Below, in pieces: positions 42,266 through 53,082 of a stretch of 64,000 nucleotides of DNA. Made by a program: the position numbers and the translations under genes. A model generated the notes under the pieces. The model was not told where the DNA came from, ran no database searches, and saw nothing but the letters and a program-made list of their open reading frames with translations. Every line of letters begins with the position of its first letter. Position 1 is the first letter of the stretch. The DNA comes from Thamnidium elegans (Eukaryota; Mucoromycota; Mucoromycetes; Mucorales; Mucoraceae), in NCBI GenBank assembly GCA_025201345.1, contig JAIXMG010000018.1, forward strand, positions 620,001-684,000. Direction: 5' to 3'.

Positions 42266-43587
42266 CTTTAAATAATTTTTCTTTTTATGATCAAGATCCT
42301 TAGAAGTATACTTTTTTTTTTTTTAAAAATATAAAAAAATTAAGCTAAATATTGTACAGAAAAAAAAAAAAGGTGACGGCTATAAAAAAATGTCACATTA
42401 TCAAGTCTCAGTCAAGTGTTCCATTCTGTTTTCTATTGTTCTGCACCAATGAAAAATATCATGTTTTTAGAAAAAAAGTTTGATTAGAAGAGTACAGAAG
42501 TTCTGTATTTAAGCTTATTTTGTTTATCAGCGTTTCTCTCTCTCTTGATTGGTATTATATACAATTCATAAACGGTCAATATGAAACAGTGAACTATGTT
42601 TTAAAAAAATATAATTATACGAACATTTTTTTTTTCTGTGAAAAAGATACAAGTTGGTAATGGAATCACTGTAGTAGGTCATACTATCTTTAAATAAACA
42701 ATGCATGATAATTTGTAGAATAGGCATATTACATCGCAACTGTTAATGGTATTAATAAAATAAATGAAATACGGAAAGAGAGAGTGTGTGTATGAAATTG
42801 GTTTAAAACAAGGAAATAAAAAAATGTTAGCTTTAAAATATTTCTACTCTACCCGAAGTATTTAAACCGCACAGGCGGCGAAGCACCACCGCTTTAAAGC
42901 GTGTATTTTTCAGGTGACCGGGGGCGAAAAAGATATATATTGTTAACATATAGAAAGGAGGAAAATTTTGTTTAAAATTTTTTTTGTCATTGCGTGTGTC
43001 CAGTAGGAACCATTTCGATCATCAAGAGCATCATAAGTATAACAAGGAAGCCTCTTACGTTCTTCTTTGCGATGTTTTTTTTTCGTTCTCTTTTACCCAT
43101 TTTTAGCAGAAGGAGAGCTGTGGAAGAAAGAAAAAAGAAAACAAGCTGATAGCTTTTTATAAACATTTTTTTATCAACGGATAATATATCAAAATAACAC
43201 GTCCAAGTTATTATTTATCATTTTATCTATCTTTGTGTTGTATGTATAAGCAAATGTACCCTTTCCGAGGGAGGTACAAAGTAGTTCAGTATTGCTAATG
43301 TGTGTTCTTTAATAGAACACTATGACTAAATACCTTTAGTTTCTTTTTTTATGGTAATGTAATTAAACAACATACAACACCAAGGCTTTTTTAACCTAGT
43401 TTGCTCTCATCAGTTTTTTTTTAACAAAAACCCCCCGTGGAAAAACTGGATCTGATGGGATAAAAAAAAAACGTTCTCACCATGTTTTAAAAGCATTGGT
43501 GTAACGCTCTTAAAATCATCAGCTTGAGCTTGTAAGAGTTCTCTGTTACAGGTAGCTATCAGATATTGCTATTCACCGCGTTCAATG
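42266..43587. other. Intergenic DNA between helicase and protease genes, left part
   Basis: The first few hundred bases are the helicase promoter and leader (minus strand), AT-rich with A/T runs. A GC-rich island at about 42855-42930 (CACAGGCGGCGAAGCACCAC, CAGGTGACCGGGGGCG) stands out. No open frame of interest and no RNA gene was recognised. Confidence 0.4.
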
Positions 43588-43702
43588 GTGGACCCTGTGT
43601 CTCCAAAATACCTTGGGTATTTTAAAAAGTATTTTATTTTAAGCACTGAAAATTATAAAATACCTTTTTTGTCTCAAGCGGAGTTGGAGACACACTGTCC
43701 AC
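43588..43702. mobile_element. 115-bp MITE
   Basis: The ends GTGGACCCTGTGTCTCCAA and TTGGAGACACACTGTCCAC are inverted repeats with two mismatches in 19 bp. AATG occurs on both sides (43584-43587 and 43703-43706), a possible 4-bp target duplication. A second inner inverted repeat (AAAATACC/GGTATTTT) sits inside. It is non-coding. The superfamily is uncertain. Confidence 0.7.
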
Positions 43703-44368
43703 AATGATTATGCATGTATCCTAACGCTCAGAAAATAATAGACATAAAAAACAAAATAAACTTTTAAATAATGTCAATGGATAGTACTATCCCAAGTTTC
43801 TTCCACTTCAGTTGGACTTCCTGCAGTACCCCCTACCAACCACTGAAATTCCGATACTAAAAGGCAATTAGATTATTTGACTTTGTTTACGCTCAATCAT
43901 TTACATGTTATCAGTACTCTAATATTTGGTGCTAGTGGAACCCAAAAACAAACTCAAAGTAATCATCCTGGATTCATCTATCAACTCCAAGATAGATAGA
44001 AAGAAAATGTTTAATTTAGAAGAATCAGATCGTGAAATAAGAAACTTGGAGCGAGAAAGAAACACATTATCACATCAAAGGGCAACGCAATGTGATAGCG
44101 GCTGAGATTAAAATCATGAAACAAAGGCAGTGGATTACCTTCATTGGGTTTAGTAGGAGATCTATTAAATCATATTTGTATGTTCGTAACTTTTTTTTAA
44201 TTTCCTCCGCATGTCATTGGACCATGATATTATGCATAATCTCTCACACTAAAAAATAACAATAATAAATAATAATAAAAAAAAAAAAGGATTTAATAAT
44301 ATTTCGGAAAAAAAGGAAATACAGTTATAGTAGTATTATAAGCAAAAATAAAATAAAAAGAGCCAAGT
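43703..44368. other. Intergenic DNA downstream of the subtilase
   Basis: AT-rich. One 32-codon ATG frame at 44008 (FNLEESDREIRNLERERN) could be a small coiled coil but has no support. The subtilase 3' UTR should lie in the last 100 bp. Confidence 0.35.
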
Positions 44369-45664
44369 TTAATCGAAACCGTTATAGATCAAAAGATTGG
44401 GGGTATCCTTGGGAAGATCCTTGAAAACACCACGAGTACTTAATTCAAGAATCTTATTCTTAACTTCCTTGGGCGAAAGTTCACCATCAGATAAGGATAA
44501 GAAATAAGCAGCTAAACCAGCAACGTGAGGTGAGGCCATAGATGTGCCAGAGATAGTGTTTGTGGCACGCTTGTTAGTATTCCAAATAGATTCAATGTTT
44601 AATCCAGGAGCAAATACGTCAACACATTTACCAAAGTTAGAAAAGTATGCTCTTTCATCAAAGATAGTAGAAGCACCAACAGTTATTGCCTTTTCAGCAC
44701 GAGCAGGAGAGTAACCACAAGCATCCTTGTTATCATTACCTGCAGCAACAGCAAATACAAGACCAGCATCAACAGCACCATTAACAGTAGCATCCAAAGA
44801 AGGGGATTTACCACCACCTAAACTCATGTTTGCTGCGGATCCTTTGAACTTTTTACCGGATTGAAGAACTGCCTTCTTTTCCTTAAGATATTCATTAGTA
44901 GCCCAATCAACACCTTTGACAACATCACTCATGGAACCTGAACCATTAGAAGCTAAAACCTTGACTGCAACAGGAATAGATTTCTTGGCAACACCATACT
45001 TCTTTCCACCAATGGTACCGGAACAATGAGAACCGTGACCATTTCCATCAACATCTTCATCGTTCTTGGGAATAGTTTTACCCCAAATAGCGCGACCTTC
45101 CAAGTCAACATGTTCGACATTAATACCAGTATCAATAACATATACTTTAACACCTTCACCAGCAGCTTCAGCGTTGTAATTGTATTTATTAAAGTTACGA
45201 AGAGAGAGTCTATCACGAGTAGAGATACGAGCAAGTCCCCAAGGAGCTCCACGTTGTAACTCACTAGCATAAACCATAGAGTCTTCCTCAACATATGCAA
45301 CTTCATCAGATTGGCGAATGGCATCTAAAAGCTTCTTGTCAAATTTACCGGAATAACCCTTAAAGCTTGGCATTTCATAGACGTGATTAATTCCTTGTTC
45401 ATTGGTACCATCTAAATATTCACCACCGTTATTAAAAGAATAAGCAGCAGACATACTGTTGATCCATTCAGCGTGGTTTCCAACCTGTTGATTAGAAAGG
45501 TTATTCTTGAGAACGACAATATAAGAACCTCTAACAGCTTCAGCTTCAACAGGAGCGTATAAAGGTGCTACGTAACCATCGGAAAATGAAGTAGGGTTAA
45601 TCATAGGAACGGCTGCAGCATAACCAGCCATTACTAAGGCACTTGACAAGATTGTGAACTTCAT
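44369..45664 (-). CDS. Subtilisin-family serine protease (S8A, proteinase K/cerevisin type)
   Basis: A single exon of 431 aa. An N-terminal signal peptide (FTILSSALVMAGYAAA) and an inhibitor I9 propeptide (SYIVVLKNNLSNQQVGNH to AYVEEDSMVYA) precede the catalytic domain. Active residues are Asp178 in VIDTGINVEH, His210 in GHGSHCSG, Asn310 in AAGNDN and Ser375 in GTSMASPHVAG. The propeptide is removed by self-cleavage near residue 135. It resembles fungal vacuolar protease B/cerevisin and secreted alkaline proteases, acting in protein turnover in the vacuole or outside the cell; without a clear C-terminal signal I cannot choose. Length is normal and no defect is seen. An A22 run lies just upstream of the ATG. 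Confidence 0.95.
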   Translation of the reverse strand: MKFTILSSALVMAGYAAAVPMINPTSFSDGYVAPLYAPVEAEAVRGSYIVVLKNNLSNQQVGNHAEWINSMSAAYSFNNGGEYLDGTNEQGINHVYEMPSFKGYSGKFDKKLLDAIRQSDEVAYVEEDSMVYASELQRGAPWGLARISTRDRLSLRNFNKYNYNAEAAGEGVKVYVIDTGINVEHVDLEGRAIWGKTIPKNDEDVDGNGHGSHCSGTIGGKKYGVAKKSIPVAVKVLASNGSGSMSDVVKGVDWATNEYLKEKKAVLQSGKKFKGSAANMSLGGGKSPSLDATVNGAVDAGLVFAVAAGNDNKDACGYSPARAEKAITVGASTIFDERAYFSNFGKCVDVFAPGLNIESIWNTNKRATNTISGTSMASPHVAGLAAYFLSLSDGELSPKEVKNKILELSTRGVFKDLPKDTPNLLIYNGFD

Positions 45665-46422
45665 TGTTAGGAAAAAAAAAAAAAAAAAAAAAAAGAGATA
45701 AAGAGAAAAAAAGGAAATATAACAACATTTTATTTAAATACTCCCACCCCTTCGAAAATGCTTATTAGGAACTTTTAACCAATAATATGAATGTGTTTCG
45801 AAAATTATATGAGAACGTCCTTATTTCGCCACAGAATAAAAAAAAATGATGTCAGTATTAAACTTAAGTATGATTGGTCCTGGTTTTTACCTTATTAAGG
45901 GCTATTAGTAAGAAAGTTAGTTAAATGAACGGATAATAACGTAGATTTAAATATACTTACGTTCAAAGGTGAAATATTTCATCACGTTCGAACATTAGGG
46001 ATACAACTTCAATGGGTAGACAAGTTGATATTTGCCTTATATAAAAAAAAATGTTGGTAAATCAAAATATGTATGATGATTTTAAAATAATTATGTACTT
46101 TACTTGGTTGTCTTTCAAAAACACTCGCTAGTACGATCATCATCCTCTGAGCAGCATTTCAAGTAGTAACGCTTTTCAGGTCTTCCATTTTCCGGGCCAA
46201 TAATATCTTTATGTTTTATTTTACTAAATATATATATGGTAAAATAGTTAGAGAAAGCCTAAACCAATAAAGGCATGAGACTTACCGATGATTACATTGT
46301 AACATGGGCTGACAGATAGCTGATAGATCAGGATAGTATACGTTTTCCATTCTACTATGACAATGACAGCAACTAATGGATGTTCGGAACTCGTCTACTT
46401 GCAGAACAATAGCTTTTTTGGG
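45665..46422. other. Intergenic DNA upstream of the subtilase
   Basis: The subtilase promoter (minus strand) is on the left; an ACCCCTTCG at about 45745 contains a CCCCT stress-element core. The remainder is AT-rich with no gene that I recognise. Confidence 0.35.
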
Positions 46423-46512
46423 AACGGTTTTCTTAGGACCACCTGGTACTCGATCCAAGACACCCTATGTACACACCGCCGTAGTCCAAATGATCTGCCT
46501 AAGAAAACCGTT
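46423..46512. repeat. Repeated coding motif copy 2, inside a 90-bp foldback
   Basis: The DNA encodes TTWYSIQDTLCTHRRSPNDL in the + frame, matching 39539-39601. Here it is enclosed by a perfect 15-bp inverted repeat, AACGGTTTTCTTAGG and CCTAAGAAAACCGTT, absent from copy 1. The unit looks like a small mobilised foldback. Confidence 0.5.
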
Positions 46513-46675
46513 TATAATATCCAACGCGTCACTAATAAAACTTTAGGTAGTCATTTTTTTTTTTCGTTAAACCTTTTAATTGACAGTAATAGTAATACCA
46601 TTCTATTATGATAATAACATTTATTTTTATTATTCTATAAACGCTATCTTTATCTCTATCATTAAACACATGCAA

Positions 46676-47871
46676 TCATAACTCTTTCTTCTCGTCTTCT
46701 AGTTTTTTTCTCTTTGAATTCCACATTTGTTGATGTAATCCTCTAATTCGTTTCATAGTTTCAGTTTCATCATTTGCCAAGGTACTATTTAGTAACACAT
46801 TTTGTAATAATCTAGTTCTATTTTCGGTAACGTTTAGTGTCTCTTTCAAGTGTCTCTGAGTTGCTATCGTAGCTTGAGGTGTACAAAACGTTTCTTTTTT
46901 CGCTCGTTGATAATCCTCGGCTGTTCTCTCAATTGATGATAATCCTGAATTTATGCATAAATCAATCTAATAATTTCTGGGTCAGAATTGTTCAATTATA
47001 TTATGTTGTATGTTATTTTACCGCTTCATTTTTAATTCGTTGCACTCGAACTTCATGTAGTTCATCCAACATTCTATCATGTATTATTAGTGTACACACG
47101 CACACACGGATGTATTATTATATATTTACTTTATAGCTCTTGCAAACTCCATACTCTCTTGTAAAAGATATCTATTAATCTTTTCATTTTCGACAAATAC
47201 AAATGCTCCCAATTTCCGTAGCTTATCAAAAATTAACGCAGCCTCAATATTTGTGTCATTCTTTATGGATTCGACGTAAAAGTTAAATAATAAATTCCAT
47301 GTTTCTATACAAATATTTATCAAAAAAATTCTTCCTTCTTTTCTGTTTTTACTGCTTACCAGTTGATACTCTGATACGATTTTTGCCCCAAATAGCTGGC
47401 TGAGAAATATAAAGAAAGTATAATGCAAAAATTGTTCCACTCTTAAAAATAGGTGAAGGACTACGAAGAAAGTCTTTTTTTCATTTAACACGAAAATACT
47501 CGGGAATTTCTTTTTATATATATACCTAATACACTAGAGTAAAAAGCATCCATAAAAGTTGCACGAAAGCTTCTTTTTACACAAACAAAGTGAACTAGAC
47601 TAAAGTGAAGCTCATTCCATACATTGTCAAAATCTTCAAATCGATGGTAAGGCTTCTAAATAAAATAAACGTCTTTCGTTTAGTTTTATATGACTAGGAC
47701 CTTTATAAATATATTATTTTATCACGGTACACTTCTGAATTGAACCAATAAATATTCGACATCGTCGTCAATGGCATCTTTTAATATACCTGCTGCTTTT
47801 TCGACAGAGACTAGGTTAACTGCTTTTAAAGACGTCTTTGGAAATCGACACCGAACTGCTTTTTCTCCCAT
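46676..47871 (-). CDS. SNAPc subunit 1 / SNAP43-like protein, 5 exons
   Basis: Exons 47731-47871, 47500-47655, 47130-47395, 47022-47073 and 46676-46966 give 906 nt, 301 aa. Splice phases all fit, though the 47500/47395 junction has alternatives. The protein opens with EYLLVQFRS then YHRFEDFDNVWNELHFSLVH, and later NRKEGRIFLINICIETW and IEAALIFDKLRKLGAFVF. This matches the order of the SNAP43 domain (RFEDFxxxW, a helical block ending in x-AAxIFxKLRxxxAFxF). The C-terminus is coiled-coil-like (RIRGLHQQMWNSKRKK). SNAPc binds snRNA gene promoters for RNA polymerases II and III. The assignment is by motif order only. The gene is unusually intron-dense next to intronless neighbours. Confidence 0.65.
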
Positions 47872-48091
47872 ATTTTTATGTTTAAGAAAAGGACTAACGT
47901 AATAAAATTATAGAAAAACTTTTTTATTTAGAAAAAACCAGTCATGTAACACAAAAGCAATATATAGACTAATTGCATGAAAGATAAAAAGTAGTTTAAA
48001 GACAAATTATTTTATTAGAGTAATTATTTTATACATGTATTCAAAAGGGATAATTTACAGGTTTTCTTTTTATAAAAAAAAAAAGGGAAAT

Positions 48092-49648
48092 TTAGACAGC
48101 ACGACCATGGGCAATATTTTCACCCTTAATAATCTTTTCTTCGTTACCAGTGATCTTACCAGCAATCTTTTCGAGATTACCCTTGATCTTGTCACCTGCA
48201 CTAGGCTTAATATCGGTAGTATCCTTAATATCATTAGCCTTGTTGGTATCATTTAAATGTTCTCGATCGTAATCGTGAACTGGCGCAAGTCCTTCATGAA
48301 GGGGGACACCGGCATGACGAACACCTCTAGAATCATGGACACCGGGTTCTTCACCTCCGAGCTTAAGATCGTCCTTGATACTGTTACGCTTCGTGTTAAG
48401 ATTGTTATTAACATTAGGATCATGCTTGATATGGTTAGAGGCGCCGTGGTCACCCTTGACGGCGGAGATACCACCACCAACATGCTTGACGTTATTAGTT
48501 TCGTGATCGTGAACACCAGTACCAGTTGTAGAATGGTTAACATCGCTAGGAAGACCAGGCTTGTTGATCTTGCTGTGTTCGTGAGCACCATGAGCACCAT
48601 GAGCAGTAGTACCAGAAATACCAGTACCAGTACGGTGATGATCATTGCTGGTAATATCATGCTTGTTATCACGAGGATCAAGACCAGAAGTACCAGCAGT
48701 GCTAGTAGGACCATGCTTGTTATCTTGAGTACCGAGACCAGTAGTATTTCCTGTATAACCAGAGCCAGGGACACCAGTACCAGTAGTATGATGATTGTTA
48801 TGCTTGTTATGTTCACGAGCTCCAAGAGCAGTAGCGCCTGCACCAGCAGCGGCAGCACCTACACCATGATGATTGCTATGTCCATGAGATCCAGGAGTGT
48901 TAGATTGAAGAGCAGAGGCACCAGTTAAATCAGAACCAGTGCTAGTAGTATAAGGATCATTGCTACGACGAGCATCACTAGCTACAGAGTTTTGACCAGT
49001 AATACTGTGAGATCCGGCACCACCATGGTTTTTGTTGATAGTATGCTTGGTGATTTCATCAGCTCCCATAACACCAGCGGCGCCAGGAGAACGGCTATGA
49101 TCGCGAGGGCGAGAAGAAGCAAGATCATCAATTTCGTTATGTGTCTTAGGCTGACCAGTGTGACCGAGATGATTAGCAGTACGAGATTGAGTATCGGGTT
49201 GACCAACGGCACCAAGAGTAGCATTAGTACCGGCAAAAGCAGTACCGGTGTTGTGAGTGTTGTTGTTCAAGTGATGGTTAGCATTAACTCCATGAGATGT
49301 AACAGGGACACCGGTCTTGTGATGATCTTGATAAAGAGGGTTGTTGGTGATACCGTTAGTTCCATGACCGTGGTCTAAAGTGTTATTGGTAATTCCGTTA
49401 GTTCCATGACCGTGGTCTAAAGAGTTATTGGTAATTCCGTTAGTTCCAACGTTCTTGATGTCTTGAGCAGCACCAGAGAGACCACTTTGGTGTTGAGGTC
49501 CAGAAGAGTTGAAGCCATGTTGATTGTTAAGTCCAGTAGCAGTAATACCGTGGTTTTCATTTAATTGACCAGGCTGTTGGTTATGAAGACCGGTAGAGGT
49601 TGTATTGGGGTTTGTGTTAAAAGTAGTGTTATTGTTATAAGCAGACAT
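48092..49648 (-). CDS. Hydrophilic repeat protein with CsbD-like C-terminus
   Basis: A single exon of 518 aa, extremely rich in Gly, His, Asn and Thr, almost without aromatic or Cys residues, and predicted disordered. Near the N-terminus three tandem units of GTNGITNN(S/T/P)L(D)HGH occur (codons about 68-108). Further on, motifs such as TTGTGV, DNKHGPTST and HDxETN recur. The last ~35 residues (GDKIKGNLEKIAGKITGNEE) match the CsbD-like stress protein motif. The composition resembles hydrophilins/LEA-type desiccation or stress proteins of fungi. A cytosolic role in stress or spore tolerance is inferred. There is no signal peptide or membrane segment. The open antisense frame here is a by-product of codon bias. 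Confidence 0.72.
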   Translation of the reverse strand: MSAYNNNTTFNTNPNTTSTGLHNQQPGQLNENHGITATGLNNQHGFNSSGPQHQSGLSGAAQDIKNVGTNGITNNSLDHGHGTNGITNNTLDHGHGTNGITNNPLYQDHHKTGVPVTSHGVNANHHLNNNTHNTGTAFAGTNATLGAVGQPDTQSRTANHLGHTGQPKTHNEIDDLASSRPRDHSRSPGAAGVMGADEITKHTINKNHGGAGSHSITGQNSVASDARRSNDPYTTSTGSDLTGASALQSNTPGSHGHSNHHGVGAAAAGAGATALGAREHNKHNNHHTTGTGVPGSGYTGNTTGLGTQDNKHGPTSTAGTSGLDPRDNKHDITSNDHHRTGTGISGTTAHGAHGAHEHSKINKPGLPSDVNHSTTGTGVHDHETNNVKHVGGGISAVKGDHGASNHIKHDPNVNNNLNTKRNSIKDDLKLGGEEPGVHDSRGVRHAGVPLHEGLAPVHDYDREHLNDTNKANDIKDTTDIKPSAGDKIKGNLEKIAGKITGNEEKIIKGENIAHGRAV

Positions 49649-50425
49649 ATTATATTTGTATTCAGAGAAAAGAATAATATTTTTAACTTTCGGTATTAAA
49701 ACCCTACTGTATTTATATCTTTTCGTTTTTGTGTAGATCCGTTTATTACGTCAGATTGTCCAAGTATTTTTTTTTTTTTTTTTTTTGCATAAATACTATG
49801 TAGAAAGGTCAAAATTGTTCATTATGACGTTATGTTATTAAAAAATAAACTCCGCTTTTTTTCTTAGGTCGCTAATTGATCTGACGTTATGCACTTGGTC
49901 TCTGTTTTGTTCTTTTTTGACATCATTTTCATTTTTTAACTAAAGATATACTTAGGTCAAAGAAATAAGCTTTTTGTTTTCGTAGTTCCTGGTTAGAATC
50001 TATTACGCTAAAAAAAATGCCATCATATTTTAAACGATAGTTAATAAAATGATTTAGACTAAGTTTGTGTAGACTTTATTCATTATGTATGTACATAACC
50101 GACAGTATATATACGTAGACTATTTCAAATAATGCTATCAACAGTCATCAGAAAAAATGAAAACTATACTTTAATTCAGACATGGTTAGTTCCTTTTTGA
50201 ACCAATTAAAACTAAAAATTACGTGCTCTCCTTACCTCTTTTGGGCGAAAAAACATGTAAAAGTTTCAGCGATGTTTGGTTACAGTAGTAATAATACAAA
50301 AGAAATGAGACAAAGTTATGCTCTTTGCAAGTAAGTTTTAAAAAAAATGTGTATAATGTTATAAAAAACGAAAACTACTGGTCAAAACAGAAAATACAAT
50401 CTCCTAGAAGTTTCAGGTAGCCACT
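49649..50425. other. Intergenic DNA upstream of the hydrophilic protein
   Basis: Promoter side of the minus-strand gene on the left; AT-rich, with a T22 run near 49771. No gene recognised. Confidence 0.35.
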
Positions 50426-51440
50426 GTGGACTTTCAAAGTGCTAATCAGTTTCCCTTGGATACTTTTTCACTTCAAAATTGCTTTATATACCAACAACGA
50501 CAACTATCTATTCGCGGCAGAGCCACAATACTGAACACTTTAATTTTTTCTCGTCTATGGCACGTCATGCGCCTATTTATATTCACTAAAGCTCAATTTC
50601 TTACTCTACGTGGTATTGACGCTCAATTTATTAATCATAATATTTTCCCTAGATTAGCTTTCGACACTACACAAACACGTCGTTCCAAAGGCGGCCTTGG
50701 TATCATTGATCCAGTTAAACAGCAAAATGTTCTTCAATGGCGATGGGTTCGACTTCTATTAGTCTCAGATCAATCACCGGTAACCCCCTCACGCTCTCTC
50801 ACTAGTCTGTCTGTAATCCGGTATGATTTTCATTTGTACTACTCCTCTTCTCAGTTCCCATAATATATCTTTCCACTGATATTTCTTCCTCCTTGGCAAT
50901 CTTCTAAAGCTTTTAATCATAACTTCAAAATTTTAAACATTTTTAATAATTTCTTTCGCACTATGAACATGTTATCTCGTTCTTTTGGTCGTTGTCATGT
51001 TAATGCTTCTACCTGCCTCTCCCTCCCTTTTCTAGATATAATCACCCATTCTCTTCCGGAGTCTCATCCAGCTTTTATTACTTTTACTATGCCTCAACAA
51101 CTGCTACAGAATTACCCAGGCGTTAATAAACTTCTCACGCCTGATATTTTTTTTATTCGATCTTGATCGACAAGCCCTTCGCGTACGATCTTTAGAGACA
51201 GAAATTATTCACTTTCGTACAATATCCCGTTTTGTGATCAAACAGAGTAAAATATTCTTTCATCCTTTCTTTGCGGCTCAGTGTCTTCTTTCTCCTGACA
51301 TACCGCCCGAAACCTCAAATTCCAGAAACTTGGAACTATCATCTATCCCTTCTGCTCTTTTCACCAATCCTAATCCTACAACTAAATGGACCGTTACTTG
51401 TATAAATTATTACGAAGATCTCATCTCACCTCCTTCATAA
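50426..51440 (+). pseudogene. Decayed LINE ORF2 fragment
   Basis: Three consecutive broken frames (50426-50863, about 50930-51166, and 51170-51440) resemble the 33075-34586 LINE: YQQRQLSIRGRATILNTLIF against YSQRQLSILGRVTVINVLIL, and RRSKGGLGIIDPVKQQNVLQ against HGGLKVLDPILQHHILQ. It is C-terminal to the RT active site and ends before the zinc module. Frameshifts and stops show greater age. It has been separated from other mobile elements for a long time. Confidence 0.7.
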
Positions 51441-51687
51441 CTACCACTGATCATTAACTCCAGAAAATGGTTAGAGTTTTGACAACTCGAAATCCCTTTA
51501 CCAGCTCGAACTATTTGGTACCTGGAAATTCGATCAAGATTAAAAGGCATCATCATACAAATAGCATAGTAGCGCCATAAATCTTCATTAAATATAGTAG
51601 TTTTCCCCAACTTTTGTTAACGCGTAGTGTCTGATATTGGAAATTAACTTTTCTAAATTTAAAACTTTTTTTTTCTGCATAATGTTT

Positions 51688-52050
51688 TCACAAAGTACCC
51701 TCACTTTTATTGAGATGATAAATATAATGTTCGAGTAAAAATGTTTGACGTACCGCATATGCACAAATAATTAAGAGCCCCAGATAGGCGCTTCGCGTAC
51801 CATAGTTACATAAACTAATATATAGTGATATCTTTCTTTCAAACACTTGGGCGATTTTCGAAGGTTTTAAAGCCTCATTATCATACATATTAGGCTGTCC
51901 TTCTAAAGGAAGAACTATAAACATCATGCTGATCTTCAAAGAATGTCTATAGTCATCTGCGATATAATAAGCGTCATTCGCAGTCGAAAAAGTAGTCGCT
52001 AAATCTTTAAGAGGTGGACTATCTATAGAAAATAGTCTGAGCGAGTACAT
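51688..52050 (-). CDS. Unknown 120-codon reading frame
   Basis: ATG at 52050, no recognised domain. A hydrophobic stretch near the C-terminus (SAYLGLLIICAYAV) could span a membrane. Nothing nearby supports it and it may be a remnant. Listed because it is the longest ATG frame in this gap. Confidence 0.2.
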   Translation of the reverse strand: MYSLRLFSIDSPPLKDLATTFSTANDAYYIADDYRHSLKISMMFIVLPLEGQPNMYDNEALKPSKIAQVFERKISLYISLCNYGTRSAYLGLLIICAYAVRQTFLLEHYIYHLNKSEGTL

Positions 52051-52119
52051 ACAGCTTATAGCATTACATAAAATATGTGCCCATTAGCCCGGCTCTTCTA
52101 TGGTATATTATTCCGCAGC

Positions 52120-52250
52120 TGAAGGATCTGTAGCTAAGGAAATAATAGCAGCTGAAATAGTAGCAGATGAAGTAGTAGCAGATGAAGTAATAGCAAATGA
52201 AGTAGTAGTAGATGAAGTAGCAATAGTTGAAGATGTAGCAGCAGTTGAAT
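52120..52250 (+). repeat. 15-bp minisatellite (GTAGCAGATGAA)
   Basis: About seven imperfect units of GTAGTAGCAGATGAA keep one frame that encodes repeated VADEV/VVADE and ends in VEDVAAVE and a stop. It is a short tandem array, possibly the remnant of an acidic protein tail. Confidence 0.55.
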
Positions 52251-52404
52251 AAGTAGCCGGCTACATGGTTAACTTCTCAAATATGTGGAAAAGGTCTGAT
52301 CGTTTTTGCAAACTACTGAACAAACTTTTACTAGTTTTACTCAAAATATATCTCGCTCCTACAAGGGGACAACAGTATGAGAACTACATTGCAAGGAAAA
52401 TCTA

Positions 52405-53082
52405 ATGAAAGAAGTGTTTAAAGTCAATAATGTGTTTGAGGATACTACATTAATAACGATCCGATATAGCGCAAATCTTTGCCTTCAAAATACAATAGAG
52501 GTATATGAAGATGAAAGAATTATGAAACTAGAAGTTGTCAGCGAAACAGAACTGGGCGATATTGAAGATTTCAAAGATCTAGATGATGAACAATAACTGA
52601 GTAATGATACCGACCTGTCAAGAAGGTGTTTATTCCATTTGAAGTCTATTCTTAGAGGCTTATTGTTGAGAAGCGACAAGAATTCTGTAACTTTAAAATA
52701 TCTTAAATATGCTTCTGATGATCTCGAAGACAAGGGAGCACGTGTCTGTATGTTGATATTCAACTTGATTTCTCCATATATTCAAATATTTCGGGTAATT
52801 GGATACTTCAATTTTGTGGTAAAGCTATGTCCTATCGTTAGACCAGGAAGTCTGTCTTTCCTTTGTATGGACGCAGCTGGCTTGTACAGCTTGCTTAGCT
52901 CACAGAAAGTAAAAGAAAAACCATCGAGGGTATTCGATCACGATAATCAAGAGATCACTTCGAAGCAATGTAACAGAACAGAAATACGCCATGTTTGGGT
53001 CGTATTTCAATCTTCCCAAGGTCTTTCAAGTTTCAGTGAGTCATGGACACGGCTTCGGACATTACATGATATTCCTATCTAG
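52405..53082 (+). pseudogene. Unknown protein remnant with one in-frame stop
   Basis: An ATG frame (KEVFKVNNVFEDTTLITI ... EDFKDLDDEQ) stops at 52594, and the same frame continues for a further 160 codons (SILRGLLLRSDKNSVTLKYL, VVKLCPIVRPGSLSFLCMD, RTEIRHVWVVFQSSQG). About 225 codons with a single TAA suggest a recently broken gene. I recognise no family. A weakly similar stretch (CPIIRPG) is read near 54330. Confidence 0.35.

Noticed and set aside
48257..48928. 223-codon open frame antisense to the hydrophilic protein gene
   Set aside because: It arises from the biased codons of the overlapping repeat protein; its composition (Ser/Thr/Ile/Met strings) mirrors that gene and shows no domain.
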